From: an uncultured Caryophanales bacterium
GTDB taxonomy: Bacteria > Bacillota_I > Bacilli_A > RF39 > UBA660
Length of the DNA: 8,369 bases
Assembly (NCBI GenBank): GCA_937897245.1
Contig: CALCBO010000031.1
Coordinates: 1 to 8,369, forward strand
Direction: 5' to 3'
Position 1 is the first letter of the stretch. Every line of letters starts with the position of its first letter. Shown in pieces: positions 1-6,185 of this stretch. Under the pieces are notes generated by a model. The model had not been told where the DNA came from, ran no database searches, and saw only the letters and a list, made by a program, of their open reading frames with translations. The translations under genes were made by a program, and so were the position numbers.

Positions 1-507
1 CCCGGCATCTTTAACTGGAACTCCTGCGGCATCCCAAGCAGAAATAACCAAAGAGGAACAATCATAATTTGGATTTCCATATCTTGTATTTTGAGAATAA
101 CCATGGCTATCATCATCAGCAATATCTATAGCCCAATCCATTGCTTTATTTTTAATATCAGCAACATTTGTGGATAATGGCTTAATACTTTGTTTGAAAT
201 TAGAACCAACACTAGTTACTGAATTAGATCCATTAGAATCGGTATTTGAATAATCATTAGAAGCAGTATTTAAAAATGATTTAACACTTTCAATATTACC
301 CGTTATATTCTGAAATTTTGTATTAGTATTATCAAAACCAGTAAGACATTCATTACAAATAGGTCCCTCAAAAATAGAGTTATCAGCTAATTCACCTTTA
401 TAACCATTTAAATTGTTAGAAGTGCTCTTAACCTCATTTGATAAAGCATCAGCCGAAGAAATTGCATTGTTAAAAATTTGATAACTAGATACTTTTGTCT
501 TACCCAT
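1..507 (-). CDS. WXG100-like N-terminal domain fused to an NlpC/P60-type (Amidase_5-like) peptidoglycan hydrolase, 3' end outside window
   Basis: The frame is open for 169 codons from ATG at 507 to the window start, so the C-terminus is missing. AGGTGAT (518-512) precedes the ATG by 4 bases. There is no signal peptide. Residues 1-90 look like two amphipathic helices around a turn containing FEG (46-48), C51-N-E-C54, and a closing Y86-S-N-T-D90. This segment aligns without gaps to the start of the divergent protein at 698-1483. A Ser/Asn/Gly-rich linker (about 88-105) follows. From about 115 the hydrolase domain begins; HGYSQNTRYG then YDCSS with the presumed catalytic Cys150 resembles the phage-lysin-like Amidase_5/NlpC group. 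The catalytic His and later residues lie off the window. Known: such domains cut peptidoglycan stem peptides or amide bonds. Inferred: export by type VII secretion. The protein could instead be a phage-derived lysin carrying an unrelated N-terminal domain. Confidence 0.85.
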   Translation of the reverse strand, partial: MGKTKVSSYQIFNNAISSADALSNEVKSTSNNLNGYKGELADNSIFEGPICNECLTGFDNTNTKFQNITGNIESVKSFLNTASNDYSNTDSNGSNSVTSVGSNFKQSIKPLSTNVADIKNKAMDWAIDIADDDSHGYSQNTRYGNPNYDCSSLVISAWDAAGVPVKDAG

Positions 508-529
508 AAATATCACCTACTATAATATC

Positions 530-558
530 ATTATATCATGTAAAAAATAATAAATAAA
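530..558 (-). promoter_or_regulatory. Extended -10 promoter for the leftward hydrolase gene
   Basis: On the minus strand TGATATAAT spans 538-530, a consensus -10 with the TGn extension. A weak -35 (TTTATT, 558-553) lies 17 bases upstream. The predicted transcript starts near 524, leaving a leader of only about 17 bases with the AGGTGAT ribosome site. Five promoters in this window share the TGn extension. Confidence 0.6.
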
Positions 559-560
559 TA

Positions 561-578
561 ATCACTTTTTTAAGTGAT
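561..578. promoter_or_regulatory. Palindrome between divergent promoters (candidate operator)
   Basis: ATCACTT (561-567) and AAGTGAT (572-578) form an exact 7-bp inverted repeat around TTTT. It lies directly upstream of the leftward -35 region and about 80 bp upstream of the rightward -10. A terminator role is unlikely because no gene ends here. A dimeric regulator site is the more natural reading, but no regulator gene is visible in the window. Confidence 0.4.
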
Positions 579-623
579 AATAATTTTACAATAATTTATA
601 CTTTCTTTACATAAAAAAAGGAC

Positions 624-661
624 AACATTAATAATGTTAAGCACACATTAATAAGAATGTG
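624..661. promoter_or_regulatory. Paired repeats upstream of the rightward -10 (candidate operator array)
   Basis: ACATTAATAA occurs at 625-634 and again at 645-654, exactly 20 bp apart, about two helical turns. Each copy starts an inverted repeat: AACATT/AATGTT (624-629, 633-638) and CACATT/AATGTG (644-649, 656-661). The second overlaps the TG of the extended -10, so a protein bound there would block or position RNA polymerase. This is pattern evidence only, in AT-rich DNA. Confidence 0.4.
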
Positions 662-668
662 ATATAAT
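660..668 (+). promoter_or_regulatory. Extended -10 promoter for the rightward hydrolase gene
   Basis: TGATATAAT (660-668) is a perfect extended -10. No good -35 lies 16-18 bases upstream (AGCACA at 640-645), so this promoter would depend on the extended -10 or on an activator at the repeats just upstream. The ribosome site AAAGGA (683-688) follows. Confidence 0.6.
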
Positions 669-697
669 CTAATAAAAGGTACAAAGGATAGATGAAT

Positions 698-1483
698 ATG
701 GATGGTATAAAAATAACAGATTATTCAATTTTTGATAAAGCAAGCTCAACAACCAATACTTTGATAGAAAAAACTAATGAGATAAAAGGTATTCTTGAGA
801 AGACTATATCTACTCTAAGTGAGAATTCAGTTTTTGAAGGACCAATTTGTAATGAATGTTTAAATAGTCTAAAAGAGGCAATCACAAAACTTGAATCAAT
901 TAATAGTAATTACGCAAATGTAAAAAATCACTTTAATGAAGTCTCTACAAAATATAAAAAAGGAGATAAGGAGGGCGCTGATAACGTTTTATCTGTAAGT
1001 TATGGTTCAAAAAAAGGTTCAGATACATCAAAAACTACTAAAGATAAAGAAGGTAAAACAGTAACCACTGATAAAACTACATCGAAAAATGGTTGCTCAG
1101 AAGAGGCTGAAACAATGATTGAAAACGCAATGGGAGTAATTGGATCGCCTTGGGTAACAAGTGGATATTATTGGTCTGGAGATCCTAATACTTCATATTT
1201 TACCTGTTCAGGATTAGTTGATTATGCTTTGGGAAGACCAGAACATTCTAGTTCACCTGAATCATTAAGAGATGAGATTGGTATGGAAAACCTAACAACA
1301 GATGTAAGTCAATTAAAAAAAGGAGACTTGGTCTTTTATAGATATGATACAGGACACCCTGATGGCTGGGGACATGTTGGTATCTATCTAGGTGATAATC
1401 AAATAATAGATTCTTCTACTGGAGGAGTACAAATAAGAGATGTAAATTACATGGAATTATTGGGTGGAGGAACCCTTGTATAA
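698..1483 (+). CDS. WXG100-like N-terminal domain fused to an NlpC/P60 peptidoglycan endopeptidase
   Basis: The protein has 261 residues from ATG 698. An ATG at 692 is also in frame, but 698 sits 9 bases after AAAGGA rather than 3, and from it the protein aligns ungapped with the divergent paralogue. There is no signal peptide. Residues 1-90 are a predicted helical hairpin with FEG (46-48), C51-N-E-C54 and Y86-K-K-G-D90. A Lys/Thr/Ser-rich linker (about 95-132) follows. The NlpC/P60 domain spans about 135-261: catalytic Cys170 in FTCSGLVDYAL, the LKKGDLVFY strand, His226 in WGHVGIYLG, and a third-residue candidate Asp238 in IIDSS where family members usually have His or another polar residue. 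Known: the family hydrolyses peptide bonds in the peptidoglycan stem. Inferred: the hairpin is a type VII (ESX-like) export signal. No immunity-like gene is adjacent. Confidence 0.88.
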   Translation: MDGIKITDYSIFDKASSTTNTLIEKTNEIKGILEKTISTLSENSVFEGPICNECLNSLKEAITKLESINSNYANVKNHFNEVSTKYKKGDKEGADNVLSVSYGSKKGSDTSKTTKDKEGKTVTTDKTTSKNGCSEEAETMIENAMGVIGSPWVTSGYYWSGDPNTSYFTCSGLVDYALGRPEHSSSPESLRDEIGMENLTTDVSQLKKGDLVFYRYDTGHPDGWGHVGIYLGDNQIIDSSTGGVQIRDVNYMELLGGGTLV

Positions 1484-1493
1484 AATAATAATA

Positions 1494-1519
1494 TAAGAGC
1501 AATTTATAAATTGCTCTTA
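1494..1519. terminator. Perfect 26-bp palindrome after the hydrolase gene, probable terminator hairpin
   Basis: Bases 1494-1506 and 1507-1519 are exact reverse complements, giving a 10-bp stem (TAAGAGCAAT/ATTGCTCTTA) with loop TTATAA in RNA. It begins 11 bases after the stop codon. No T-run follows (AATCTATATA), so it is not a textbook intrinsic terminator. It could protect the 3' end or be a protein site. Confidence 0.5.
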
Positions 1520-1531
1520 ATCTATATAAAA

Positions 1532-1563
1532 AGAGGATTTTTAAAACTACTAAATAATCCTCT
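1532..1563. repeat. Second inverted repeat in the hydrolase-prfB intergenic region
   Basis: AGAGGATT (1532-1539) pairs with AATCCTCT (1556-1563) around a 16-base AT-rich loop. It lacks a T-run. Together with the palindrome at 1494-1519 it may insulate prfB from upstream transcription. The rest of 1484-1601 shows nothing else that I can support. Confidence 0.35.
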
Positions 1564-1601
1564 ATATTAATATATGAAAATATAAAATAAAAATACCAAA
1601 A

Positions 1602-1630
1602 TTGTTAAAAATAATAATGTATGTTAAAAT
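1602..1630 (+). promoter_or_regulatory. Sigma-A promoter of the prfB operon
   Basis: TTGTTA (1602-1607) is followed after 17 bases by TAAAAT (1625-1630), preceded by TGT (1622-1624) as an extended -10. The expected start is near 1637, giving a leader of about 20 bases with AGGAG (1648-1652) 5 bases before the prfB ATG. Confidence 0.65.
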
Positions 1631-1657
1631 ATAAAAAATAAAACAAAAGGAGAAAAC

Positions 1658-2756
1658 ATGGATAATACAGAAAATAAGAAAATATTAAATAATTATTTAG
1701 ATTCAATTAATAACATATGGAGGGAACTTTGACGTCCCTAATAAAAAGTTAGAAATTAAAGAATTAGAAAAACAAACTGAAGATTCAAACTTTTGGAATA
1801 ATCGTCAAAAATCAGAAGAGATTATTAAAGAGATAACTGATTTAAAAAAACAAGTTGCTGATATTGAAAACATCAAAACAGAGATTGAAACAAATTTAGA
1901 AGTTATAGAACTACTTCAAGAAGAACCAGACTCTGATTTAGCTAATGAAGTTCAAGACGCTATAAAAAGTATTGAAAAAAAACTTGAAGAATTAAATAAC
2001 ATTCTATTATTAAACGGTCCTTATGATAAGAATAATTGTATACTTGATATTCATCCAGGAGCTGGAGGAACTGAATCTTGTGATTGGGCCAATATGCTTT
2101 ATAGAATGTATTTAAGATGGTGTGAAAAAAAGAATTATAATGTAACTCTTTTAGATTATCAAGCTGGTGATGAGGCTGGAATAAAAAGTGTATCTATTTT
2201 AGTTAAAGGTCTTAACGCTTACGGCTATTTAAAGAACGAAAAAGGAATTCATCGACTTGTAAGATTATCACCATTTGATTCCAATAATCGTCGTCATACA
2301 TCATTTGCTAGTGTTGAAGTTACTCCTGATATAGATCAAGATATCAATATTGAAATTGATGAAAAAGATTTAAAAATAGATGTATATCGTTCTACTGGAG
2401 CCGGTGGACAAGGTGTAAATACTACTGATTCCGCTGTTAGAATTACCCATTTACCTACCAAAATAGTAGTAACTTGTCAAAATGAAAGAAGTCAAATTCA
2501 AAATAAAGAACAAGCTCTAAAAGTTTTAAAAAACAAATTATTATTAAGAAAACTTGAAGAACAAGAAAATGAAATAAACAAAATAAAAGGAAGTCAAGAT
2601 AATATTGATTTTGGTTCTCAAATACGTAGTTACGTAATGCATCCATATTCCATGGTAAAAGATCATCGTACTAATACCGAAACTAGTAATGTTAACAAAG
2701 TCTTGGATGGTGATATTGATATTTTTATAGAAAGTAATCTAAAAAAGGGGATATAA
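1658..2756 (+). CDS. prfB: Peptide chain release factor 2 (RF2), expressed by programmed +1 frameshift
   Basis: RF2 reads UAA and UGA in the ribosomal A site and triggers peptide release. A 24-codon zero frame (1658-1729) ends at TGA 1730-1732; a +1 shift continues at GAC 1731 to TAA 2754-2756, giving 365 residues, the usual RF2 length. After the shift come DVPNKK and the TEDSNFWNN segment typical of RF2 domain 1. The SPF tripeptide (204-206, in VRLSPFDSNN) recognises UGA/UAA and separates RF2 from RF1. GGQ (249-251, in GAGGQGVNTTDSAV) is the catalytic loop. Known: low RF2 favours the shift, so the factor autoregulates. The zero-frame start has SD AGGAG at 5 bases. The stop codon is one base from the next gene, indicating co-transcription. 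A naive call starting at the internal ATG 2094 would lose the first 145 residues. Confidence 0.96.
1719..1733 (+). promoter_or_regulatory. prfB programmed +1 frameshift site
   Basis: An internal SD-like GGAGG (1719-1723), a 3-base spacer GAA, the slippery CTT (1727-1729), TGA (1730-1732) and a following C reproduce the standard RF2 recoding signal. The SD spacing of 3 matches the E. coli arrangement that pushes the ribosome forward. tRNA-Leu slips from CUU to UUU and GAC is read next. Confidence 0.95.
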
Positions 2757-2757
2757 A

Positions 2758-3639
2758 ATGAATCTGTTTTCTAAAAATACTAATTTAAAAAGAGAATTTA
2801 AAAATGATTATAATACTATGCTAAAAAGAACAATTAATTTTATTGTTGGCTGCTTACTAATATCTTTAGCTTATAATATATTTATGGTACCAAATAGTCT
2901 AGTTCCTGGAGGAGTCGGTGGAATAGCTATTATTCTAAATAAAATATTTGGATTAAACTATGTAAGTGTAATTATAGTGTTAAATATAATACTATTAATA
3001 AACAGTTTTTTCTTACTAGGTATAGAAAAAACAAAAAAGTCTATTTTAGGAACAATTTTATTTCCACTGTTTATAAGTTTAACAGAAAACATAAATGTTT
3101 GGCTCCAATTTGATACTTCAAAAGTATTATTATCAGCTGTTTTTGGAGGTATTATTTATGGTTTAGGAGCAGGACTTGTTTTTAGAGCTGGTTTCACTAC
3201 TGGAGGTACAGATATCATTAACCAAATAATATCAAAATATGCTAAAAAGAGTCTAGGAAAAAGTATGCTGATGAGTGATGGTTTAATAGTCTTATCATCG
3301 GGATTGTTCTTCGGAATTAATGGCATGATGTATTCCATTTTAATACTTTATATTATAAGCTTAATATCTGATAGAGTAGTATTGGGTATTTCCAACAGTA
3401 AAGCATTTTTTATAGTTACTAAAAAAGAAAATGAAGTAAAAGATTATATTATTAATAAATTAGGACACGGAGTAACAATTTTTAACGCGAAAAGCGGTCG
3501 TAAACAAATAGAGAAAAAAGTAATAATGACTATTCTTCCAACCAAAGATTATTTTCAATTAAAAGAAGGAATTAAAGAAATAGATAAAGATGTTTTCTAT
3601 ATAATAACTGATACTTATGAAGTGTTTGGAGGTGAGTAA
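2758..3639 (+). CDS. YitT-family integral membrane protein (YitT_membrane plus DUF2179)
   Basis: The 293-residue protein has ATG one base after the prfB stop, with AAAGGGG (2744-2750) 7 bases upstream. A charged N-terminus (1-24) is followed by five or six hydrophobic segments between 24 and 207. These contain the family's two glycine motifs: VPGGVGGIAII (49-59) and AGFTTGGTDIINQI (144-157). LGIEKTKKSILGT (87-99) is also typical. Residues about 218-293 form the cytoplasmic DUF2179 domain (GHGVTIFNAKSG and a late IKEIDKD). The family is widespread in Bacillota and its transported substrate, if any, is not established. From memory, B. subtilis also has YitT-type and ftsEX genes near prfB, so this is probably conserved synteny. 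The 3' end overlaps the next gene. Confidence 0.93.
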   Translation: MNLFSKNTNLKREFKNDYNTMLKRTINFIVGCLLISLAYNIFMVPNSLVPGGVGGIAIILNKIFGLNYVSVIIVLNIILLINSFFLLGIEKTKKSILGTILFPLFISLTENINVWLQFDTSKVLLSAVFGGIIYGLGAGLVFRAGFTTGGTDIINQIISKYAKKSLGKSMLMSDGLIVLSSGLFFGINGMMYSILILYIISLISDRVVLGISNSKAFFIVTKKENEVKDYIINKLGHGVTIFNAKSGRKQIEKKVIMTILPTKDYFQLKEGIKEIDKDVFYIITDTYEVFGGE

Positions 3640-4486
3640 AATAGATTTAATAAAAAATAAAGAAAAAATATTAAGAATTATATATATAACAATCTCAATT
3701 GTTTTAAGTTCAATTCTATATAATTTACTATTATTACCTCTTTGTTTAGTAACTAATGGAGTGCCAGGAATAGCTACTATTACCAACTATTTATATGGTA
3801 TTGATCCAGCTATTATGATTTCTTTATTGTCAATAGCCTGTTGTATAATTAGTTTTATTTATCTAGGAATAGAAAAAACTACTGGTTCACTTCTAGGAAC
3901 AATAGCTTATCCTCGTGCGGTTAAATTAACTTCTAATTTAAATGGGATTATAGACCCAAACACTGTAGATGTATTATTATTAGTAATATTTGCAGGAGTA
4001 TTAAGTGGTATAGCTAATGGATTAATGTATAAAAGTGGTTATAGTAATGGAGGTTTTCCTATTATTTCACAGGTACTATTTGAAAAATTTAAAATATCAG
4101 TTGGTAAATCTAGTTTAATTATAAATGTTACTATTGTTTCTATAGGGGCATTATTCTTTGGAATAACAGATGCATTATATGCCATTATTTTCTTATATAT
4201 CAATAGTATAGTTTTAGATAAAGTTCTTTTAGGAATATCTGATAATAAAGCATTCTATATCATTACTAGAAAAGAAAAAGAAATAGAAAAATATATAATT
4301 GATAATTTAAATCACGCTACTACTGTGTTTGATGTAAAAGGAGGATATCAGGATAATAACAAAAAAGTAATATTAACTGTTATTCCCTCAAGGGAATACT
4401 ACAGAGTAACTGAAAACATTAAAGAAATAGATAAAGATGCATTCTTCCTTGTAACTGATTCATATCAAGTGGAAGGAGCTAAATAA
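3617..4486 (+). CDS. Second YitT-family membrane protein, paralogue of the upstream gene
   Basis: The protein has 289 residues if started at ATG 3617, overlapping the previous gene by 23 bases. The layout is the same as its neighbour: hydrophobic segments from about 20 to 207, LGIEKTTGSLLGT (83-95), and a C-terminal DUF2179 domain (about 214-289, with KGGYQ at 241-245 and IKEIDKDAF at 268-276). The first motif is degenerate (TNGVPGIATI, 46-55). The second is SNGGFPII (143-150), with F-P where the upstream paralogue has T-D. It may therefore act as a hetero-oligomer partner, or its substrate may have changed. The start is uncertain: ATG 3617 lacks an SD, GTG 3632 overlaps the strong GGAGGTGA, and only an ATA at 3641 is ideally spaced from it. 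A terminator follows at 4513. Confidence 0.9.
   Translation: MKCLEVSKIDLIKNKEKILRIIYITISIVLSSILYNLLLLPLCLVTNGVPGIATITNYLYGIDPAIMISLLSIACCIISFIYLGIEKTTGSLLGTIAYPRAVKLTSNLNGIIDPNTVDVLLLVIFAGVLSGIANGLMYKSGYSNGGFPIISQVLFEKFKISVGKSSLIINVTIVSIGALFFGITDALYAIIFLYINSIVLDKVLLGISDNKAFYIITRKEKEIEKYIIDNLNHATTVFDVKGGYQDNNKKVILTVIPSREYYRVTENIKEIDKDAFFLVTDSYQVEGAK
3628..3635 (+). promoter_or_regulatory. Strong ribosome binding site whose start codon is unclear
   Basis: GGAGGTGA is an eight-base match to the anti-SD. It lies inside the end of the first YitT gene, just before its TAA (3637-3639). The only in-frame codon at proper distance is ATA 3641-3643, directly after the stop. GTG 3632 lies within the SD itself and ATG 3617 is upstream of it. 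Confidence 0.6.
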
Positions 4487-4512
4487 TTGACAAATAATAT
4501 ACAAAAACTATT

Positions 4513-4551
4513 AAAAAGTATTAGACATTGTTAGTCATATACTTTTTTTTT
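4513..4551 (+). terminator. Intrinsic terminator of the prfB-yitT-yitT operon
   Basis: AAAAAGTAT (4513-4521) pairs with ATACTTTTT (4539-4547). An inner GAC/GTC pair (4524-4526, 4534-4536) follows a small internal loop. The T-run extends from 4543 to 4551, nine T's. It begins 27 bases after the second YitT stop and separates this operon from ftsE. Confidence 0.8.
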
Positions 4552-4562
4552 ATGACAATTTA

Positions 4563-4571
4563 TGATATAAT
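4563..4571 (+). promoter_or_regulatory. Extended -10 promoter of the ftsEX operon
   Basis: TGATATAAT (4563-4571) is a perfect extended -10 identical to that at 660-668. The -35 position falls in the T-run of the preceding terminator (TTTTTT, 4543-4548). The start is expected near 4578, just before the ribosome site AAGGTGGTGA (4581-4590) for ftsE. Confidence 0.6.
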
Positions 4572-4599
4572 AAATTAGCTAAGGTGGTGAATAATATAG

Positions 4600-5289
4600 A
4601 TGGATTTAATCAGAATAAAAAATGTTGAAAAAAAATATAAAAATGGCGTAACAGCTATATATGATTTAAATCTAGCAATTGAAAAAGGCTCTTTTGTCTT
4701 TGTAATTGGTGGTTCGGGAAGTGGAAAAAGCACCTTAATAAAAATGCTCTATCGTGAGGAAAAACCAACAAAAGGACAAGTCATTGTTGGTGGTTTAGAT
4801 GTTGCTAAGTTAAAAAATAAAAAAGTATATAAACTTCGTAGAAAACTAGGTATAGTCTTTCAAGATTATCGTTTGTTGCCAAAGCAAACAGTATATGAAA
4901 ATGTTGCATTTGCTCTAGAATGTATTGGAGAAAGAAAAGATGATATTAGAATAAAAGTACTTAAAGCCCTAGAGGATGTAGGATTAAAAAATAAAGTTCA
5001 TGAATATCCAGGTAATTTATCAGGAGGTGAACAACAAAGAGTAGCTATTGCGAGAGCTATAGTAAATGATCCAAAATTATTACTTTGTGATGAACCAACT
5101 GGAAATCTTGACCCTGAAAAAAGTATGGAGATAATGAAAGTACTAGAAAGTATTAATAAAATGAGAGGTACCACAATTATAATGGCTACTCATGATAAAG
5201 AAATAGTTAATAAAATGAAAAAACAAGTAATCACCCTAAAAGATGGTCACTTAGTTAAATTTAAACAGAAAGGAACATATGTAGAATGA
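4600..5289 (+). CDS. ftsE: Cell division ATP-binding protein FtsE
   Basis: FtsE is the cytoplasmic ATPase of the FtsEX complex. ATP binding and hydrolysis are transmitted through FtsX to activate a peptidoglycan hydrolase at the division site. The 229-residue length is normal for the family. All ABC motifs are present: Walker A around GGSGSGKST (37-45), Q-loop Q88 in VFQDYRLL, signature LSGGEQQ (140-146), Walker B LLLCDEP (160-166), D-loop NLDP (169-172) and switch H198 in ATHD. FQDYRLL is characteristic of FtsE among ABC ATPases. ATG 4600 follows AAGGTGGTGA at a suitable distance. The stop TGA overlaps the ftsX ATG (ATGA), so the two are translationally coupled and probably made in equal amounts. 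The terminal TGA also shows UGA is a stop in this genome. Confidence 0.96.
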   Translation: MDLIRIKNVEKKYKNGVTAIYDLNLAIEKGSFVFVIGGSGSGKSTLIKMLYREEKPTKGQVIVGGLDVAKLKNKKVYKLRRKLGIVFQDYRLLPKQTVYENVAFALECIGERKDDIRIKVLKALEDVGLKNKVHEYPGNLSGGEQQRVAIARAIVNDPKLLLCDEPTGNLDPEKSMEIMKVLESINKMRGTTIIMATHDKEIVNKMKKQVITLKDGHLVKFKQKGTYVE

Positions 5290-6185
5290 AACCTTTAAGA
5301 ATGTTAGGAAGAAGTATCAGAGATGCTTTAAAAAGTGTTATTAGAAACTTTTCTCTTTCACTAGCATCTATTTCTTGTATCACAATTACTTTAATTATTG
5401 TTTCAATCGCTATTATTGCTTCCTTCAATGTTCAGAATTTTACTAAAGAAATAGAAAGAGATATGACAATAGTAGTATTTGTTGATACCAAAGCTACTGA
5501 GGAAGAAGTGTCTAATATAGAAAAAGATATTAAAAGTATTTCTAATGTAGAAAAATATACTTTTCAATCAAAAAAAGATGTAAAAAAGAAAATGCAAGAA
5601 GAATCAGAAGTATTTAATACTGTACTAAATAATTGGGAAGATGAAGACAGTCCACTAAAAGACACTTTCCAAGTAAAAGTAAAAGAAGTGGAAGATATCA
5701 GAAAAACAGCTGAAAAAATAGAAAATATTGATAAAGTAGACGTTGTTAGATATGGAGAGGGAATGGTTGATAAAATGGTTAGAGCTTTTGCTTCTGTTGA
5801 AAAGGTAACCTATGGAATAGTTATAGCATTAATAATAGTAACAGTATTCTTAATTATAAATACTATTAAATTAACTATCTCCGCTAGAAAAAGAGAAATT
5901 GGTATTATGCGCCTAGTAGGAGCTAGTAATATTACTATTAAGATTCCATTTATAATTGAAGGAATGATTTTAGGACTATTAGGTTCTATAATTCCAATTA
6001 TTATTACAACTTATGGATACTTAGCTTTTTATAAACATTTTGATGGATATTTATATTCAAAATTAATTCAATTAATAGAACCAGAACCATTTATTTATCA
6101 AACATCATTAATGATATTAATAATTGGTATATTAGTTGGTATGATAGGAAGTGCGGGAGCAGTTAGGAGGTATTTAAAGATTTAA
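5286..6185 (+). CDS. ftsX: Cell division membrane protein FtsX
   Basis: FtsX is the membrane half of FtsEX, with four transmembrane segments at about 25-47, 173-195, 222-247 and 272-294. The large extracellular loop (about 48-172) is the part that, in the family, binds the hydrolase's coiled coil; it contains the usual VFVDTKATEEEV start and is Glu/Lys-rich. The conserved cytoplasmic RKREIGIMRLVGAS (201-214) follows TM2 and likely contacts FtsE. The 299-residue length is typical of Gram-positive FtsX. The ATG overlaps the ftsE stop and has AAAGGA (5269-5274) 11 bases upstream. Its TAA overlaps the ATG of the downstream M23 peptidase (TAATG), which makes that protein its likely direct partner. 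Confidence 0.96.
   Translation: MKPLRMLGRSIRDALKSVIRNFSLSLASISCITITLIIVSIAIIASFNVQNFTKEIERDMTIVVFVDTKATEEEVSNIEKDIKSISNVEKYTFQSKKDVKKKMQEESEVFNTVLNNWEDEDSPLKDTFQVKVKEVEDIRKTAEKIENIDKVDVVRYGEGMVDKMVRAFASVEKVTYGIVIALIIVTVFLIINTIKLTISARKREIGIMRLVGASNITIKIPFIIEGMILGLLGSIIPIIITTYGYLAFYKHFDGYLYSKLIQLIEPEPFIYQTSLMILIIGILVGMIGSAGAVRRYLKI

Noticed and set aside
561..578. ATCACTT/AAGTGAT hairpin as a transcription terminator
   Set aside because: No gene ends here on either strand; both flanking genes start away from it, so a regulatory site fits better.
692..697. ATG 692 as start of the rightward hydrolase
   Set aside because: Only 3 bases separate it from AAAGGA. Starting at 698 gives correct spacing and an ungapped match with the divergent paralogue from Met onward.
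1658..1732. Short 24-codon ORF ending at TGA upstream of a truncated RF2, read as a pseudogene
   Set aside because: The frameshift signal is canonical and the joined protein is full length, so this is recoding, not decay.
2455..2646. Minus-strand open frame opposite prfB
   Set aside because: It lies entirely inside RF2 coding sequence, has low-complexity Leu/Phe-rich content and no ribosome site; a shadow of the real gene.
3156..3786. Two minus-strand open frames opposite the YitT genes (3156-3338 and 3559-3786)
   Set aside because: They are antisense to well-supported coding regions and have no recognisable content; shadows.
4487..4514. Consensus -35 TTGACA directly after the second YitT stop, with TATTAA 16 bases later, as a promoter
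   Set aside because: The terminator with nine T's at 4513-4551 would end such a transcript almost at once. The -10 is weak and the ftsE promoter at 4563-4571 is better. A tiny RNA is possible but unsupported.
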